From Lachnospiraceae bacterium (lineage in GTDB: Bacteria > Bacillota > Clostridia > Lachnospirales > Lachnospiraceae), in the NCBI GenBank assembly GCA_017520425.1, contig JAFXFO010000028.1, positions 25,780 through 89,779 on the forward strand: a stretch of 64,000 bases of DNA, given 5' to 3'. The first letter of the stretch is position 1, and each line of letters starts with the position of its first letter. This document shows, one piece after another, positions 19,527-27,522 of this stretch. The translations under genes and the position numbers were made by a program. The notes below the pieces were generated by a model, which saw nothing but the letters and a program-made list of their open reading frames with translations, did not search any database and was not told the origin of the DNA.

Positions 19527-19698
19527 TGTGGATAATGTGGAAATTGTGGATAGGAAACACCGTATTTTGGAAATGTCAAATAAAAACTTCCTAAAACTGT
19601 TGGTGTAAATGCTTCCATAGTTTTCCACATATTACAAAAAGATATCCACAGATTTCCTTTATCATCAAAGGAAAAGTATCTGTGGATATTGTGGATAA
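19527..19698. promoter_or_regulatory. Cluster of DnaA-box-like sequences
   Basis: Six 9-mers match TTATCCACA with at most one mismatch. Exact matches (on the minus strand) are at 19527-19535 and 19690-19698. One-mismatch copies are at 19545-19553, 19621-19629, 19642-19650 and 19681-19689. The pair at 19642 and 19681 forms the arms of the murC terminator, so those two may be there for another reason. The cluster lies between murC and the primosome operon promoter. Confidence 0.6.
19636..19689 (-). terminator. Terminator of murC
   Basis: On the minus strand a long hairpin (arms 19678-19689/19642-19653 and 19667-19673/19655-19661, loop near 19662) is followed by TTTTT (19636-19640). Its outer arms contain ATATCCACA and its complement. 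Confidence 0.7.
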
Positions 19699-21075
19699 TT
19701 AATTGCCGAGAAGGGTTTCGCCGATTTTATACACATCTCCGGCACCCATAGTTATCAACATGTCATCTTTTATACAATTTTCCAGTAAGAAATTTTCGAC
19801 TTCATCAAAAGTTGGGAAATAGAAACATTCCTTTCCTAAATCCTGAATGGCCTTCTGTAAATCCCGGGAGCTGATACCTAAAGTATCCTTTTCGCGGGCG
19901 GCATAAATGTCGGTCAGAATGATCTTGTCAGACAGACAAAGAGCCTTTGCGAAATCCGGCAGCAGTGCCTTGGTACGGGTATAGGTATGGGGCTGGAATA
20001 CGCACCAAAGGGTATGGTGGGGCTGTTTTTGTGCCGCCTCCAGGGTGGTGGTAATCTCGGTGGGGTGGTGTGCATAATCGTCAATAATGGTGACACCGCC
20101 GATGGTGCCCTTGTGTTCAAAACGTCTGTTGGTGCCGTGGAAGTTCTCCAAAGCGTCCTCAGCCAATGCAGTATCAATAGAAAGAAAATCAGCCAATGCC
20201 AGCGCTGCTAAAGAGTTCATAACATTGTGTTCGCCGGGAACCTGAAGTGTTAGCTTGCGTGCACCCTGAGGAGATACTGCAGTAAATTCAGGGTAACCGG
20301 CCGGGCTGTAAGTCAAATTGGCAGGGCGATAGTCGCAGTCTTCTGCATGGCCGAAAGTAATCACACGGCAGGGCAGGTCACGGGAGATTTCTTCATAATT
20401 CTCAATGTCTCCGTTAATAATCAGACATCCGTCAGCCGGCAGAAGTTCTGCAAAGCGGCGGAAGGAGTTTCTGATATCAGCCAGATCCTTGAAGAAATCC
20501 AGATGGTCTTCCTCTATATTCAGAATGATAGACACTTTTGGGAAAAAGCTTAAAAAGCTGTTGGTATATTCGCAAGCCTCGGTAACAAAATAGTCCGAGC
20601 TGCCGATACGCATATTGCCGTCAATGGTCTTAAGAATACCACCAATGGAGAGGGTGGGGTCGGTGTTGGCCTTCAGTAAAATCTCGGAAACCATGGAAGT
20701 GGTTGTGGTTTTGCCGTGGGTACCGCTGATGGCGATGGGCATACCGAAATTCTTCATAATCTGTCCTAACAGGTCTGCACGAAGCATATAGGGAATCTGT
20801 TTCTCTTTGATAGCCTGAAACTCCAAATTGCTGTCCTGTACGGCACTGGTCAGTACAGCCACATCAATATTCTCTGTAATATGGGAGGCACTTTCACCGT
20901 ACTGTATGGAAATCCCCATATCCTTCAAGCGTTTGGTAATGGGAGATGAATGCCAGTCAGAGCCGGATACCTGAAATCCTTTGCTAAGTAATAATTCGGC
21001 CAGTCCACTCATGCTGATGCCGCCGATGCCTACAAAATAAATATGACAGGGTTTGTTAAAATCTATAATATACAT
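19699..21075 (-). CDS. murC: UDP-N-acetylmuramate-L-alanine ligase
   Basis: A 458-residue Mur ligase adding L-Ala to UDP-MurNAc in the cytoplasm. It has an N-terminal Rossmann domain (H-I-Y-F-V-G-I-G-G-I-S-M-S-G-L-A), the ATP loop G-T-H-G-K-T-T-T (118-125), the central E-A-C-E-Y motif, and F-Q-P-H-T-Y-T-R-T-K near the C-terminus. GGAGG lies 7 nt before the ATG. It is monocistronic, with a promoter upstream and a hairpin terminator downstream. Confidence 0.96.
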   Translation of the reverse strand: MYIIDFNKPCHIYFVGIGGISMSGLAELLLSKGFQVSGSDWHSSPITKRLKDMGISIQYGESASHITENIDVAVLTSAVQDSNLEFQAIKEKQIPYMLRADLLGQIMKNFGMPIAISGTHGKTTTTSMVSEILLKANTDPTLSIGGILKTIDGNMRIGSSDYFVTEACEYTNSFLSFFPKVSIILNIEEDHLDFFKDLADIRNSFRRFAELLPADGCLIINGDIENYEEISRDLPCRVITFGHAEDCDYRPANLTYSPAGYPEFTAVSPQGARKLTLQVPGEHNVMNSLAALALADFLSIDTALAEDALENFHGTNRRFEHKGTIGGVTIIDDYAHHPTEITTTLEAAQKQPHHTLWCVFQPHTYTRTKALLPDFAKALCLSDKIILTDIYAAREKDTLGISSRDLQKAIQDLGKECFYFPTFDEVENFLLENCIKDDMLITMGAGDVYKIGETLLGN

Positions 21076-21120
21076 GCCGTTTCCTCCGGAAAACTATTTG
21101 CCAAAATTTTCTTCATACTC

Positions 21121-21150
21121 AGAATACCACAAATGCAAGGGAATTGCCAA
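21121..21150 (-). promoter_or_regulatory. Promoter of murC
   Basis: On the minus strand TTGGCA (21145-21150), an 18-nt spacer and TATTCT (21121-21126) lie ~45 nt before the start codon. The middle of the 21076-21381 gap is AT-rich; I see no other feature there. Confidence 0.5.
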
Positions 21151-21310
21151 AACATTTTTTGCATCAAATTTGGTGAAAATATACCAGAATATGCCAAACC
21201 ATATTGTCATATTTTACAAATAAAAAAGCCAATGTGTAAAAAAATAAAGAAATATATGTAAAAATCTCTGGAAAAACGCCGGGAAATCCTTTTCTTTTTA
21301 GTAAAAATCA

Positions 21311-21339
21311 TTCACTTTCCATAAAAATTGTGTTATTAT
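21311..21339 (+). promoter_or_regulatory. Promoter of glgC-glgD-spoVG
   Basis: TTCACT (21311-21316), a 17-nt spacer and TATTAT (21334-21339) lie ~42 nt upstream of the glgC start codon. Confidence 0.5.
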
Positions 21340-21381
21340 AGACTTGTACAAACCTGTAAAAGACTAGATTGAGGTGATGAC

Positions 21382-22650
21382 ATGATAAAAAAAGAAATGA
21401 TAGCCATGCTGTTGGCAGGAGGACAGGGAAGCCGTTTAGGCGTTTTGACATCCAAGGTGGCTAAGCCGGCAGTTGCGTTTGGTGGCAAATATCGTATTAT
21501 TGATTTCCCCTTAAGTAACTGTATCAATTCGGGAGTGGATACGGTAGGTGTATTGACCCAGTATCAGCCCCTTAGACTGAATACACATATCGGAATTGGT
21601 ATTCCTTGGGATTTGGACAGAAATATCGGTGGAGTGACAGTGCTGCCACCTTATGAGAAGAGTAGTAACAGTGAGTGGTATACCGGTACGGCGAATGCGA
21701 TTTATCAGAACCTGGATTATATGGAAGGCTTTAATCCGGAGTATGTGCTGATTTTGTCCGGTGACCATATTTATAAAATGGATTATGAGGTGATGCTGGA
21801 CTTCCACAAAAAGAACGGAGCGGAAGTAACCATTGCGGTTATGCCGGTGCCCATGGAGGAGGCCAGTCGTTTCGGTATTATGATTACGGACGAGAACCGC
21901 CGTATCGTGGATTTTGAGGAAAAGCCTGCACAGCCCAGAAGTAATCTGGCAAGTATGGGTATTTATATCTTTAACTGGAAGACTTTGAAGGAAGCTTTGC
22001 TGGCTATGGTGGATCAGCCGGCCCTTGACTTTGGTAAGCATATCATTCCTTTCTGTCATGAGAAGGGAGCTCCTTTATATGCTTACGAGTTTAACGGTTA
22101 TTGGAAGGATGTAGGTACTCTGAACTCCTATTGGGAGGCCAATATGGAGCTGATTGATATCGTTCCCGAGTTTAATCTTTACGAGGAATACTGGAAGATT
22201 TACACCAAGAGTGATGCGCTGCCGCCCCAGTATATTTCAGCGGACAGTGTAGTGGAGCGAAGTATCATCGGAGAAGGAACGGAAATCTACGGCAAGGTTT
22301 ACAATTCCGTAATCGGACGCGGTATTGTGATTGGTAAGGATACCGTGGTGCGGGATTCCATCATTATGAACGATACGGAGATTGGTGCAAACTGTGAATT
22401 GAATAAAGCCATTATCGCAGAAAATGTTACCATTGGTGATGGTGTGAAGCTGGGTGTGGGTGAAGCTGTTCCCAATGATACGGCACCGCATATTTACAGC
22501 CATGATATTGTAACCATCGGAGAGAAGAGTGTGATTCCTGACGGAGTATCCGTAGGAAAGAATACCGTAATCTTTGGTGTGACCACGAAAGACGATTATG
22601 ACAATGCTTACCTGGCAAGTGGCAAAACATTGATTAAGGCAGGTGAATAA
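21382..22650 (+). CDS. glgC: Glucose-1-phosphate adenylyltransferase
   Basis: A 422-residue ADP-glucose pyrophosphorylase making the donor for glycogen synthesis. It has the nucleotidyl-transferase signature [12 protein letters not shown] near the start, [10 protein letters not shown] in the middle, the F-E-E-K-P motif, and a C-terminal left-handed beta-helix of hexapeptide repeats. GAGGTGATG lies before the ATG. The partner glgD starts 2 nt downstream, so the two subunits are probably made together as a heterotetramer. Confidence 0.96.
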   Translation: MIKKEMIAMLLAGGQGSRLGVLTSKVAKPAVAFGGKYRIIDFPLSNCINSGVDTVGVLTQYQPLRLNTHIGIGIPWDLDRNIGGVTVLPPYEKSSNSEWYTGTANAIYQNLDYMEGFNPEYVLILSGDHIYKMDYEVMLDFHKKNGAEVTIAVMPVPMEEASRFGIMITDENRRIVDFEEKPAQPRSNLASMGIYIFNWKTLKEALLAMVDQPALDFGKHIIPFCHEKGAPLYAYEFNGYWKDVGTLNSYWEANMELIDIVPEFNLYEEYWKIYTKSDALPPQYISADSVVERSIIGEGTEIYGKVYNSVIGRGIVIGKDTVVRDSIIMNDTEIGANCELNKAIIAENVTIGDGVKLGVGEAVPNDTAPHIYSHDIVTIGEKSVIPDGVSVGKNTVIFGVTTKDDYDNAYLASGKTLIKAGE

Positions 22651-22652
22651 GA

Positions 22653-23771
22653 GTGAAGGCAATAGGAATTGTTTTAGCGGGTGGTAATAACTACCGAATG
22701 AAGGAGCTGTCCCAGAAGCGTGCGGTATGTGCCATGCCTATCGCCGGCAGCTATCGCAGTATTGATTTTACATTGAGTAATATGTCCAATTCACATATTC
22801 AGAGCGTGGCAGTTCTGACCCAGTATAATGCGAAGAGCCTCAGTGAACATTTGAGTTCTTCCAAGTGGTGGGATTTCGGACGTAAACAGGGCGGTCTTTC
22901 CGTACTTTCGCCGGTGGTGACTCCGGAAAGCAGCAACTGGTATCGTGGAACCGCAGATGCCATTTACCAGAATCTGGACTATCTGAAAAGAAGCCATGAA
23001 CCCTATGTGGTGATTGCTTCCGGTGATGGTATCTATAAGCTGGATTTCAATAAGGTGTTGGAATATCACATTGATAAGAAGGCAGATATTACAGTGGTTT
23101 GCCGTGATATGGAGAAGGATATTAATGTGGAGCGTTTCGGTACTCTTCGTATGAATGAAGATTACCGGGTGGAGGAATTTGAAGAGAAACCTTTGAAGGC
23201 CAAGACCAATACCGTATCCTGCGGTATTTACGTAATCCGCCGCCGCCAGTTGATAGAGATGATTGAGAAATGTGCGGAAGAGGACAGATACGATTTTGTT
23301 CGTGATGTACTGATCCGATACAAGGATATGAAGAAGATTTACGGCTACAAGATTAAGGAGTATTGGAGAAACATTGCTTCCGTAGAGGACTATTTCAACA
23401 CCAATATGGACTTCTTAAAGCCGGAGGTACGTAATTACTTCTTCAAGCAGTATCCGGATATTTATTCCAAGGTGGATGATTTGCCGCCGGCGAAATACAA
23501 TGTGGGTTCTGATGTGAAGAACAGTTTGATTTCCAGCGGTTGTATCGTAAATGGTGCAGTGGAGAATTCCGTGGTATTTAAGAAGAGTTATATCGGCAAT
23601 AATTGCGTGATTAAGAATTCTATTATTCTGAATGATGTATATATTGGGGATAATTCATACATCGAGAATTGTATCGTGGAAAGCGGCGATACCATCAGAG
23701 AGAATTCGCGCTTTGTGGGAGAATCTGATATTAAGATTGTAGTAGAGCAAAACGAAAGATACGTTTTATAA
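22653..23771 (+). CDS. glgD: Glucose-1-phosphate adenylyltransferase subunit GlgD
   Basis: A 372-residue paralogue of GlgC. The catalytic G-G-x-G-x-R-L motif is altered to G-G-N-N-Y-R-M and S-G-D-H to S-G-D-G, as is normal for GlgD, a regulatory subunit that raises GlgC activity in Firmicutes. A C-terminal hexapeptide repeat region is retained. The start is GTG, 2 nt after the glgC stop, with CAGGTGA upstream. Genes for glycogen synthase and branching enzyme are not in the window. Confidence 0.94.
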   Translation: MKAIGIVLAGGNNYRMKELSQKRAVCAMPIAGSYRSIDFTLSNMSNSHIQSVAVLTQYNAKSLSEHLSSSKWWDFGRKQGGLSVLSPVVTPESSNWYRGTADAIYQNLDYLKRSHEPYVVIASGDGIYKLDFNKVLEYHIDKKADITVVCRDMEKDINVERFGTLRMNEDYRVEEFEEKPLKAKTNTVSCGIYVIRRRQLIEMIEKCAEEDRYDFVRDVLIRYKDMKKIYGYKIKEYWRNIASVEDYFNTNMDFLKPEVRNYFFKQYPDIYSKVDDLPPAKYNVGSDVKNSLISSGCIVNGAVENSVVFKKSYIGNNCVIKNSIILNDVYIGDNSYIENCIVESGDTIRENSRFVGESDIKIVVEQNERYVL

Positions 23772-23795
23772 AACTATACCAAGGGGGACATAAGT

Positions 23796-24068
23796 ATGCA
23801 GATTACAGATGTACGTGTTCGAAAAATCACAAAAGAAGGTAAGATGAAAGCAGTTGTTTCTATCACCCTGGATGATGAATTTGTAGTACATGACATTAAG
23901 GTGATAGAGGGCGAGAAGGGGATGTTTATCGCCATGCCCAGTAAACCCACTGCAAACGGAGAGCACAGGGATACCGCTCATCCCATAAACTCCGCTACCA
24001 GAGATAATATGCAGAAGATTATCCTGGAGGCTTATGAAAAGGCTTTAAGTGAGCCGGAAGCGGAATAA
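23796..24068 (+). CDS. spoVG: Septation/sporulation regulator SpoVG
   Basis: A 90-residue protein of the SpoVG family, recognised by [10 protein letters not shown], the [14 protein letters not shown] core, F-I-A-M-P-S-K-P and the H-P-I-N tetrad. SpoVG binds RNA and DNA and affects septation, sporulation and virulence traits in other Firmicutes. It lies 24 nt after glgD behind AAGGGGG, so it appears to share the glycogen transcript. Confidence 0.95.
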   Translation: MQITDVRVRKITKEGKMKAVVSITLDDEFVVHDIKVIEGEKGMFIAMPSKPTANGEHRDTAHPINSATRDNMQKIILEAYEKALSEPEAE

Positions 24069-24092
24069 GTAAGGATTTATAAAGTATCAAAG

Positions 24093-24135
24093 AGCGCAGC
24101 GTTAGTGATGGTCAGTAACGCTGCGCTGTGTTGTA
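24093..24135 (+). terminator. Terminator after spoVG
   Basis: Twelve-nt arms 24093-24104 and 24116-24127 (AGCGCAGCGTTA and its complement) pair perfectly. The tail GTGTTGT is only weakly T-rich. Confidence 0.65.
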
Positions 24136-24150
24136 TGGAGGGGCCTTAGA

Positions 24151-25056
24151 ATGAAAAAGATAAAATACTTGTTGGTATGTTTGATGCTTATGATTCTGAT
24201 ATCCAGCTGTCAAAACAAACAGATGGAAGCGTCCACGGATGAGGGGAGTGTTTCGAGCGAAGTGTCGGTGGAAATAAAAAAGGAAAGCACCCCGGATACC
24301 ATAGAGGATGACCAATATGATTGGATATCGGATAGCGAGCGCTTGGGATATGACGATAATGAAGTGTTTGATGGGATGGCTAGTAAGCATCAGCATGATG
24401 TGGAATTTGTAGCAGCAAAGGTGCCTGGTCCGGATTATATACGGTGGTATTTTGATGTAGAGGGCGGAGAAGGGGTCTATTATGAGTATTATATGATAGG
24501 AGCGACAGATACATACTATAAAAATAGCACTTGGATTAATACTGACTTAACAGAGCTGCCTTGTGGGTTGCAGGATGGAGAATTGGCATATGTGAAAGCG
24601 AATACTACTTTTATTACAGGCGGGTTTTCCGGCTTGACAGATTTAGAGTTTGAAGAGATTAAGGAGTGCAGAAAAATCAGTATGGAAGAAGCTGCAAACC
24701 TGATAGAGATAGCAGATTTGTACGAGTGTGAAATACAGTATTGGGACGGCTTTAGCGGACTTGCCAGACATACAAAGATGGATGGTTATTTGTTTTCAGG
24801 ATTTCTGAATAACCGGTATAAAGAATCGGAAGAGAAGGCGAATTGTTTCGTCGGTGAGGTCGCAATCAGTTATAATGGTGAAGTTATCGGTCTGTATAAC
24901 CGACTGGAATTAGTAGGTGAGTACTTTGTGTTTTATCATCACGAGGGCGAGTGGAGCGATACCAGTCGGCCGGAATATGTTACAGTTGAGGATGTTGAAG
25001 AGATCTTGGATACAGGGAAGCTATATAATGACTATATGTTTGTGTTGAGTTATTAA
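24151..25056 (+). CDS. Putative lipoprotein
   Basis: A 301-residue protein with a clear lipoprotein signal: basic start, hydrophobic stretch and lipobox L-I-S-S-C with Cys20. A Ser/Glu-rich linker follows, then an acidic, aromatic-rich extracytoplasmic region (many Tyr and Asp, e.g. Y-Y-E-Y-Y-M-I-G). I do not recognise a family. GGAGGGG lies upstream of the ATG. The codon mix is more AT-rich than in neighbouring housekeeping genes. It begins a more accessory-looking stretch. Function unknown. Confidence 0.7.
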   Translation: MKKIKYLLVCLMLMILISSCQNKQMEASTDEGSVSSEVSVEIKKESTPDTIEDDQYDWISDSERLGYDDNEVFDGMASKHQHDVEFVAAKVPGPDYIRWYFDVEGGEGVYYEYYMIGATDTYYKNSTWINTDLTELPCGLQDGELAYVKANTTFITGGFSGLTDLEFEEIKECRKISMEEAANLIEIADLYECEIQYWDGFSGLARHTKMDGYLFSGFLNNRYKESEEKANCFVGEVAISYNGEVIGLYNRLELVGEYFVFYHHEGEWSDTSRPEYVTVEDVEEILDTGKLYNDYMFVLSY

Positions 25057-25177
25057 GCTTTCAGAAAATGTCGGCAGAAAGGTGACTAAGGCAGGGATGT
25101 TAAGGATGATCTTGTGTATTATCTTAAATTTATAAGAATACATTGGTACTGCAAATTTGGTCATTTTATTAAGGGAA

Positions 25178-25428
25178 TTGGACATATACAAAATAATAAT
25201 TTCAATATGTCCAAAAAGTGAGTGATTTTAGGGGAAATTCAAGGATTTTTCGTGAGGTTTGGACATATAGAAAATAATGTGCTGAAAATGTCCACAAAAT
25301 GGGGCTATCCGTGGACATTTGAGAAGGATAATTTCGTATATGTCCAAAACACTGTGAGAAATGCTTGAGCCGCATGGAAAATGGTAGATTTTTGGATGTT
25401 ACGAGTAAGAAAATGCGTATATGTCCAA
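25178..25428. repeat. MITE-like 250-bp element, copy 1
   Basis: The element starts TTGGACATATAC and ends with its exact complement, giving 12-bp terminal inverted repeats. Inside are further paired sites: TTGGACATAT/ATATGTCCAA at 25178 and 25205, TTTGGACATATA/TATATGTCCAAA at 25258 and 25337, and a nested AAATGTCCAC/GTGGACATTT at 25286 and 25311. It aligns over its whole length with copy 2 at 27125-27376. No target-site duplication is evident. The rest of the 25057-25483 gap shows nothing else clear. Confidence 0.75.
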
Positions 25429-25483
25429 TGAAGGAAGAAGATATATTACTTACCATTTATCGGAAATAGAAAGAGGTACAAAA

Positions 25484-25948
25484 GTGGAATGCGAAATTAG
25501 ATTAGCGACGGGTGGCGAAATCCTCCAAGCGCTGGATTTGGCATGGCGTATGTTTGTAAAGTATGATGCACCGGACTATGGGGCTGAACATACAGAACGT
25601 ATGCGGGTGGCTATAGAAGACAGATTAAAGGATTTAAGCATTTATAGCGAACGCTTGATGGTGGTTGCATTAGTGGATGGTAACGTGATAGGAATGCTGG
25701 AAACCTATGGAACAAATAGAATTTCTTTATTATTTGTTGACAGTGAATATCAGCGCAAAGGAATTGCCACAGCTCTGATGGATAAGATTGCCGGGGAACT
25801 AAAGGTAAGAGGTTATGATAAGATTGTATTGAATGCTTCTACCTGTGGTTTGGCGTTTTATAAACATTATGGGTTTGCTGTTTTGGAGGAAGAAAGGAAT
25901 ACAGATACTCCATGGAAAACACCTATGTGGTATCCGCTCAGTATGTAG
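25484..25948 (+). CDS. GNAT family N-acetyltransferase
   Basis: A 154-residue GNAT fold. Acetyl-CoA-binding motif A reads L-L-F-V-D-S-E-Y-Q-R-K-G-I-A-T-A-L-M, and the C-terminal motif is L-A-F-Y-K-H-Y-G-F. The GTG at 25484 is preferred because AGAGG lies 7 nt upstream and homology begins there. The ATG at 25421 lies inside the upstream repeat element and would add 21 unrelated residues. Substrate unknown. It is the first of three genes bracketed by the two repeat copies. Confidence 0.85.
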   Translation: MECEIRLATGGEILQALDLAWRMFVKYDAPDYGAEHTERMRVAIEDRLKDLSIYSERLMVVALVDGNVIGMLETYGTNRISLLFVDSEYQRKGIATALMDKIAGELKVRGYDKIVLNASTCGLAFYKHYGFAVLEEERNTDTPWKTPMWYPLSM

Positions 25949-25977
25949 AGATGTAAAAAACGAAAGGAGGACACAAG

Positions 25978-26367
25978 ACGATATACAAATACAACGAAAC
26001 CGTATCACCAATAGCATTATCAGATTTGCGGGAAACGGTAGGTTGGAACAGGATGGAGAAAGAGTACGAAAATCCATTGATGACATCCTATTTTCATATC
26101 GCCGTTTATGAAAAAGAGGAACTGATTGGATATATTGATTGTGTATCAAATGGTGTTACGGATGCGTACATTCAGGATTTGATGGTTCGTCCGGATTATC
26201 AGGGAAAGGGTGTGGGCACCGATTTGATGAATCAGATGATTAAGTATCTGAAGGAGAAGCGCATATATATCATTTCGGTTGTTTTTGAAGAGAGCTTAAA
26301 ACCATTCTATGATAGATTCGGTTTCTACCACATGCTTTGCGGACAGATGGAAACGTACAATGGCTAA
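25978..26367 (+). CDS. GNAT family N-acetyltransferase with apparent ACG start
   Basis: The open frame encodes a complete-looking GNAT domain: I-Y-K-Y-N-E-T-V near the start, D-A-Y-I-Q-D-L-M-V-R-P-D-Y-Q-G-K-G-V-G-T-D-L-M for acetyl-CoA, and L-K-P-F-Y-D-R-F-G-F at the end. The expected initiator position is ACG (25978), 7 nt after a perfect AAAGGAGG (25963-25970). There is no ATG, GTG or TTG in frame before 26026, where a TTG lies inside the domain. Either ACG (or the adjacent ATA) initiates, or the start codon was lost by mutation. Homologues as I recall them begin M-I-Y-K-Y or M-Y-K-Y. Confidence 0.7.
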   Translation, partial: TIYKYNETVSPIALSDLRETVGWNRMEKEYENPLMTSYFHIAVYEKEELIGYIDCVSNGVTDAYIQDLMVRPDYQGKGVGTDLMNQMIKYLKEKRIYIISVVFEESLKPFYDRFGFYHMLCGQMETYNG

Positions 26368-26383
26368 ATTGCGGAGGAACCGT

Positions 26384-27085
26384 ATGGGAAGAATTGTTGC
26401 TATCGGCGGAGGGGATTTAGAATCCAATCAGCCCATTCATAAATTTATTTTAGAGATGGAACACAAGGAGAGTCACAACTTCTTGTTCGTAGGAACTGCC
26501 AGCAGAGATGCAGAAGGGTATATAGATAGTATTAAGAATACTTTTGAACCACTTTGCTGCTGTGTCAAAGCATTGTGCTTATCCGCGAGAGAATATACGC
26601 CGGAAGAAATTGATGAATGTCTGCAGTGGGCAGATATTATCTATGTTGGTGGCGGTGATACCTTTTATATGATGGACGTATGGAGAAAATATGACCTTGA
26701 TAAAAAGCTGAAAGAGGTCTATTTGAAGGATACGGCTATTTTGACGGGAATCAGCGCAGGGGCTATGTGTTGGTTTGATTGTGGACACAGTAACAGCAAA
26801 ATATTCTGGAAGGATGAAACCATAGGATATGGCTGGGTGGAACAACTGCTAAATATTCATCCCTATGCCTTTTGTCCCCATTATGAGGAGAGAATCGAGA
26901 GCTTTGATAAAATGATTATGGAAAAGACCATACCCGGTCTTGCTCTGGATGCGGATACAGCATTTGTAGAGGTAAACGGAAGCATTACATATATCAAATG
27001 CAGGGAAACTTCCAAAGTTTATTTTTTTAGAAATGCTAATGGGGCGGTAGTGAAAGAGGAACTTGAGGCGGAGATGATTGGGTAG
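26384..27085 (+). CDS. Peptidase E-like (S51) protein
   Basis: A 233-residue protein of the S51/class I glutamine amidotransferase-like fold. It starts G-R-I-V-A-I-G-G-G-D and has Y-V-G-G-G-D-T-F and a nucleophile elbow G-I-S-A-G-A with Ser124, as in alpha-aspartyl dipeptidase and cyanophycinase relatives. It is cytoplasmic, with no signal peptide. GCGGAGG lies before ATG 26384. It follows the GNAT gene by 16 nt and ends the three-gene block between the repeat elements. Substrate unknown; dipeptides with N-terminal Asp are the usual guess. Confidence 0.85.
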   Translation: MGRIVAIGGGDLESNQPIHKFILEMEHKESHNFLFVGTASRDAEGYIDSIKNTFEPLCCCVKALCLSAREYTPEEIDECLQWADIIYVGGGDTFYMMDVWRKYDLDKKLKEVYLKDTAILTGISAGAMCWFDCGHSNSKIFWKDETIGYGWVEQLLNIHPYAFCPHYEERIESFDKMIMEKTIPGLALDADTAFVEVNGSITYIKCRETSKVYFFRNANGAVVKEELEAEMIG

Positions 27086-27124
27086 TAAAATGATTTGGGT
27101 GAGATTAAGTGGTCAAAGATTTGG

Positions 27125-27376
27125 TTTGGACATATATAAAAAAAGAATGTTCCAATGTCCAAAAAATGAGTGATTTTAGGGCAAATACAAGGATTTTTTG
27201 TGTGACTTGGACATATAGAAGAAAATGTGCTGAAAATGTCCACGAAATGGGGAATTTCATGGACATCTGAGAAGGATAATTTTGTATATGTCCAAAACAT
27301 GCTGTAAAAGGCATAAAAAGTCCAAAATAACGCAGAAATTTGGATATTGGGGAAAAGAAAATGCGTATATGTCCAA
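27125..27376. repeat. MITE-like 250-bp element, copy 2
   Basis: It begins TTTGGACATATA and ends with TATATGTCCAAA positioned as in copy 1 (terminal repeats of 12 nt, allowing one base of end choice). The internal sites TTGGACATATAG (27207), AAATGTCCAC (27234) and TATATGTCCAA (27285) keep the order and spacing of copy 1. The leftmost inner partner is degraded, so copies have drifted. After the element, 27377-27522 holds a promoter for the TIR gene. Confidence 0.75.
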
Positions 27377-27449
27377 AGAATGAGAGTGTGTCCGGTTAGA
27401 ACGTTATTAGGTTGTCTGGAAGTGCATCATACGCTATAAACTCCCAATC

Positions 27450-27479
27450 TTGACAAGATATCCACAGGATACATATAAT
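27450..27479 (+). promoter_or_regulatory. Consensus promoter of the TIR-LRR gene
   Basis: A perfect TTGACA (27450-27455), an 18-nt spacer and a perfect TATAAT (27474-27479) lie 43 nt before the start codon. The spacer contains ATATCCACA, one mismatch from a DnaA box. Confidence 0.8.
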
Positions 27480-27522
27480 AGGGGTTGGTAACAGAAGAAG
27501 AGGAAAATAAGAGGATTGATAT

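Noticed and set aside
19527-19698. Calling the DnaA-box cluster a chromosomal origin.
   Set aside because: dnaA, dnaN and an AT-rich unwinding element are not present. Two of the boxes double as terminator arms, so a regulatory or titration role is the safer reading.
25421-25483. ATG at 25421 as the start of the first GNAT.
   Set aside because: It lies in the terminal repeat of the element and adds residues without family similarity. GTG 25484 has a ribosome site.
26026-26367. Starting the second GNAT at TTG 26026.
   Set aside because: It would cut off conserved N-terminal residues and has no ribosome site, whereas AAAGGAGG lies correctly placed before ACG 25978.
25202-27314. Minus-strand reading frames in both repeat copies that encode similar peptides (F-G-H-I, W-T-F-S-A-H, Y-V-Q motifs).
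   Set aside because: The similarity follows from the DNA repeats. Differences between the copies are mostly amino-acid changing, and no ribosome sites precede them. They look like shadows of the element, not genes.
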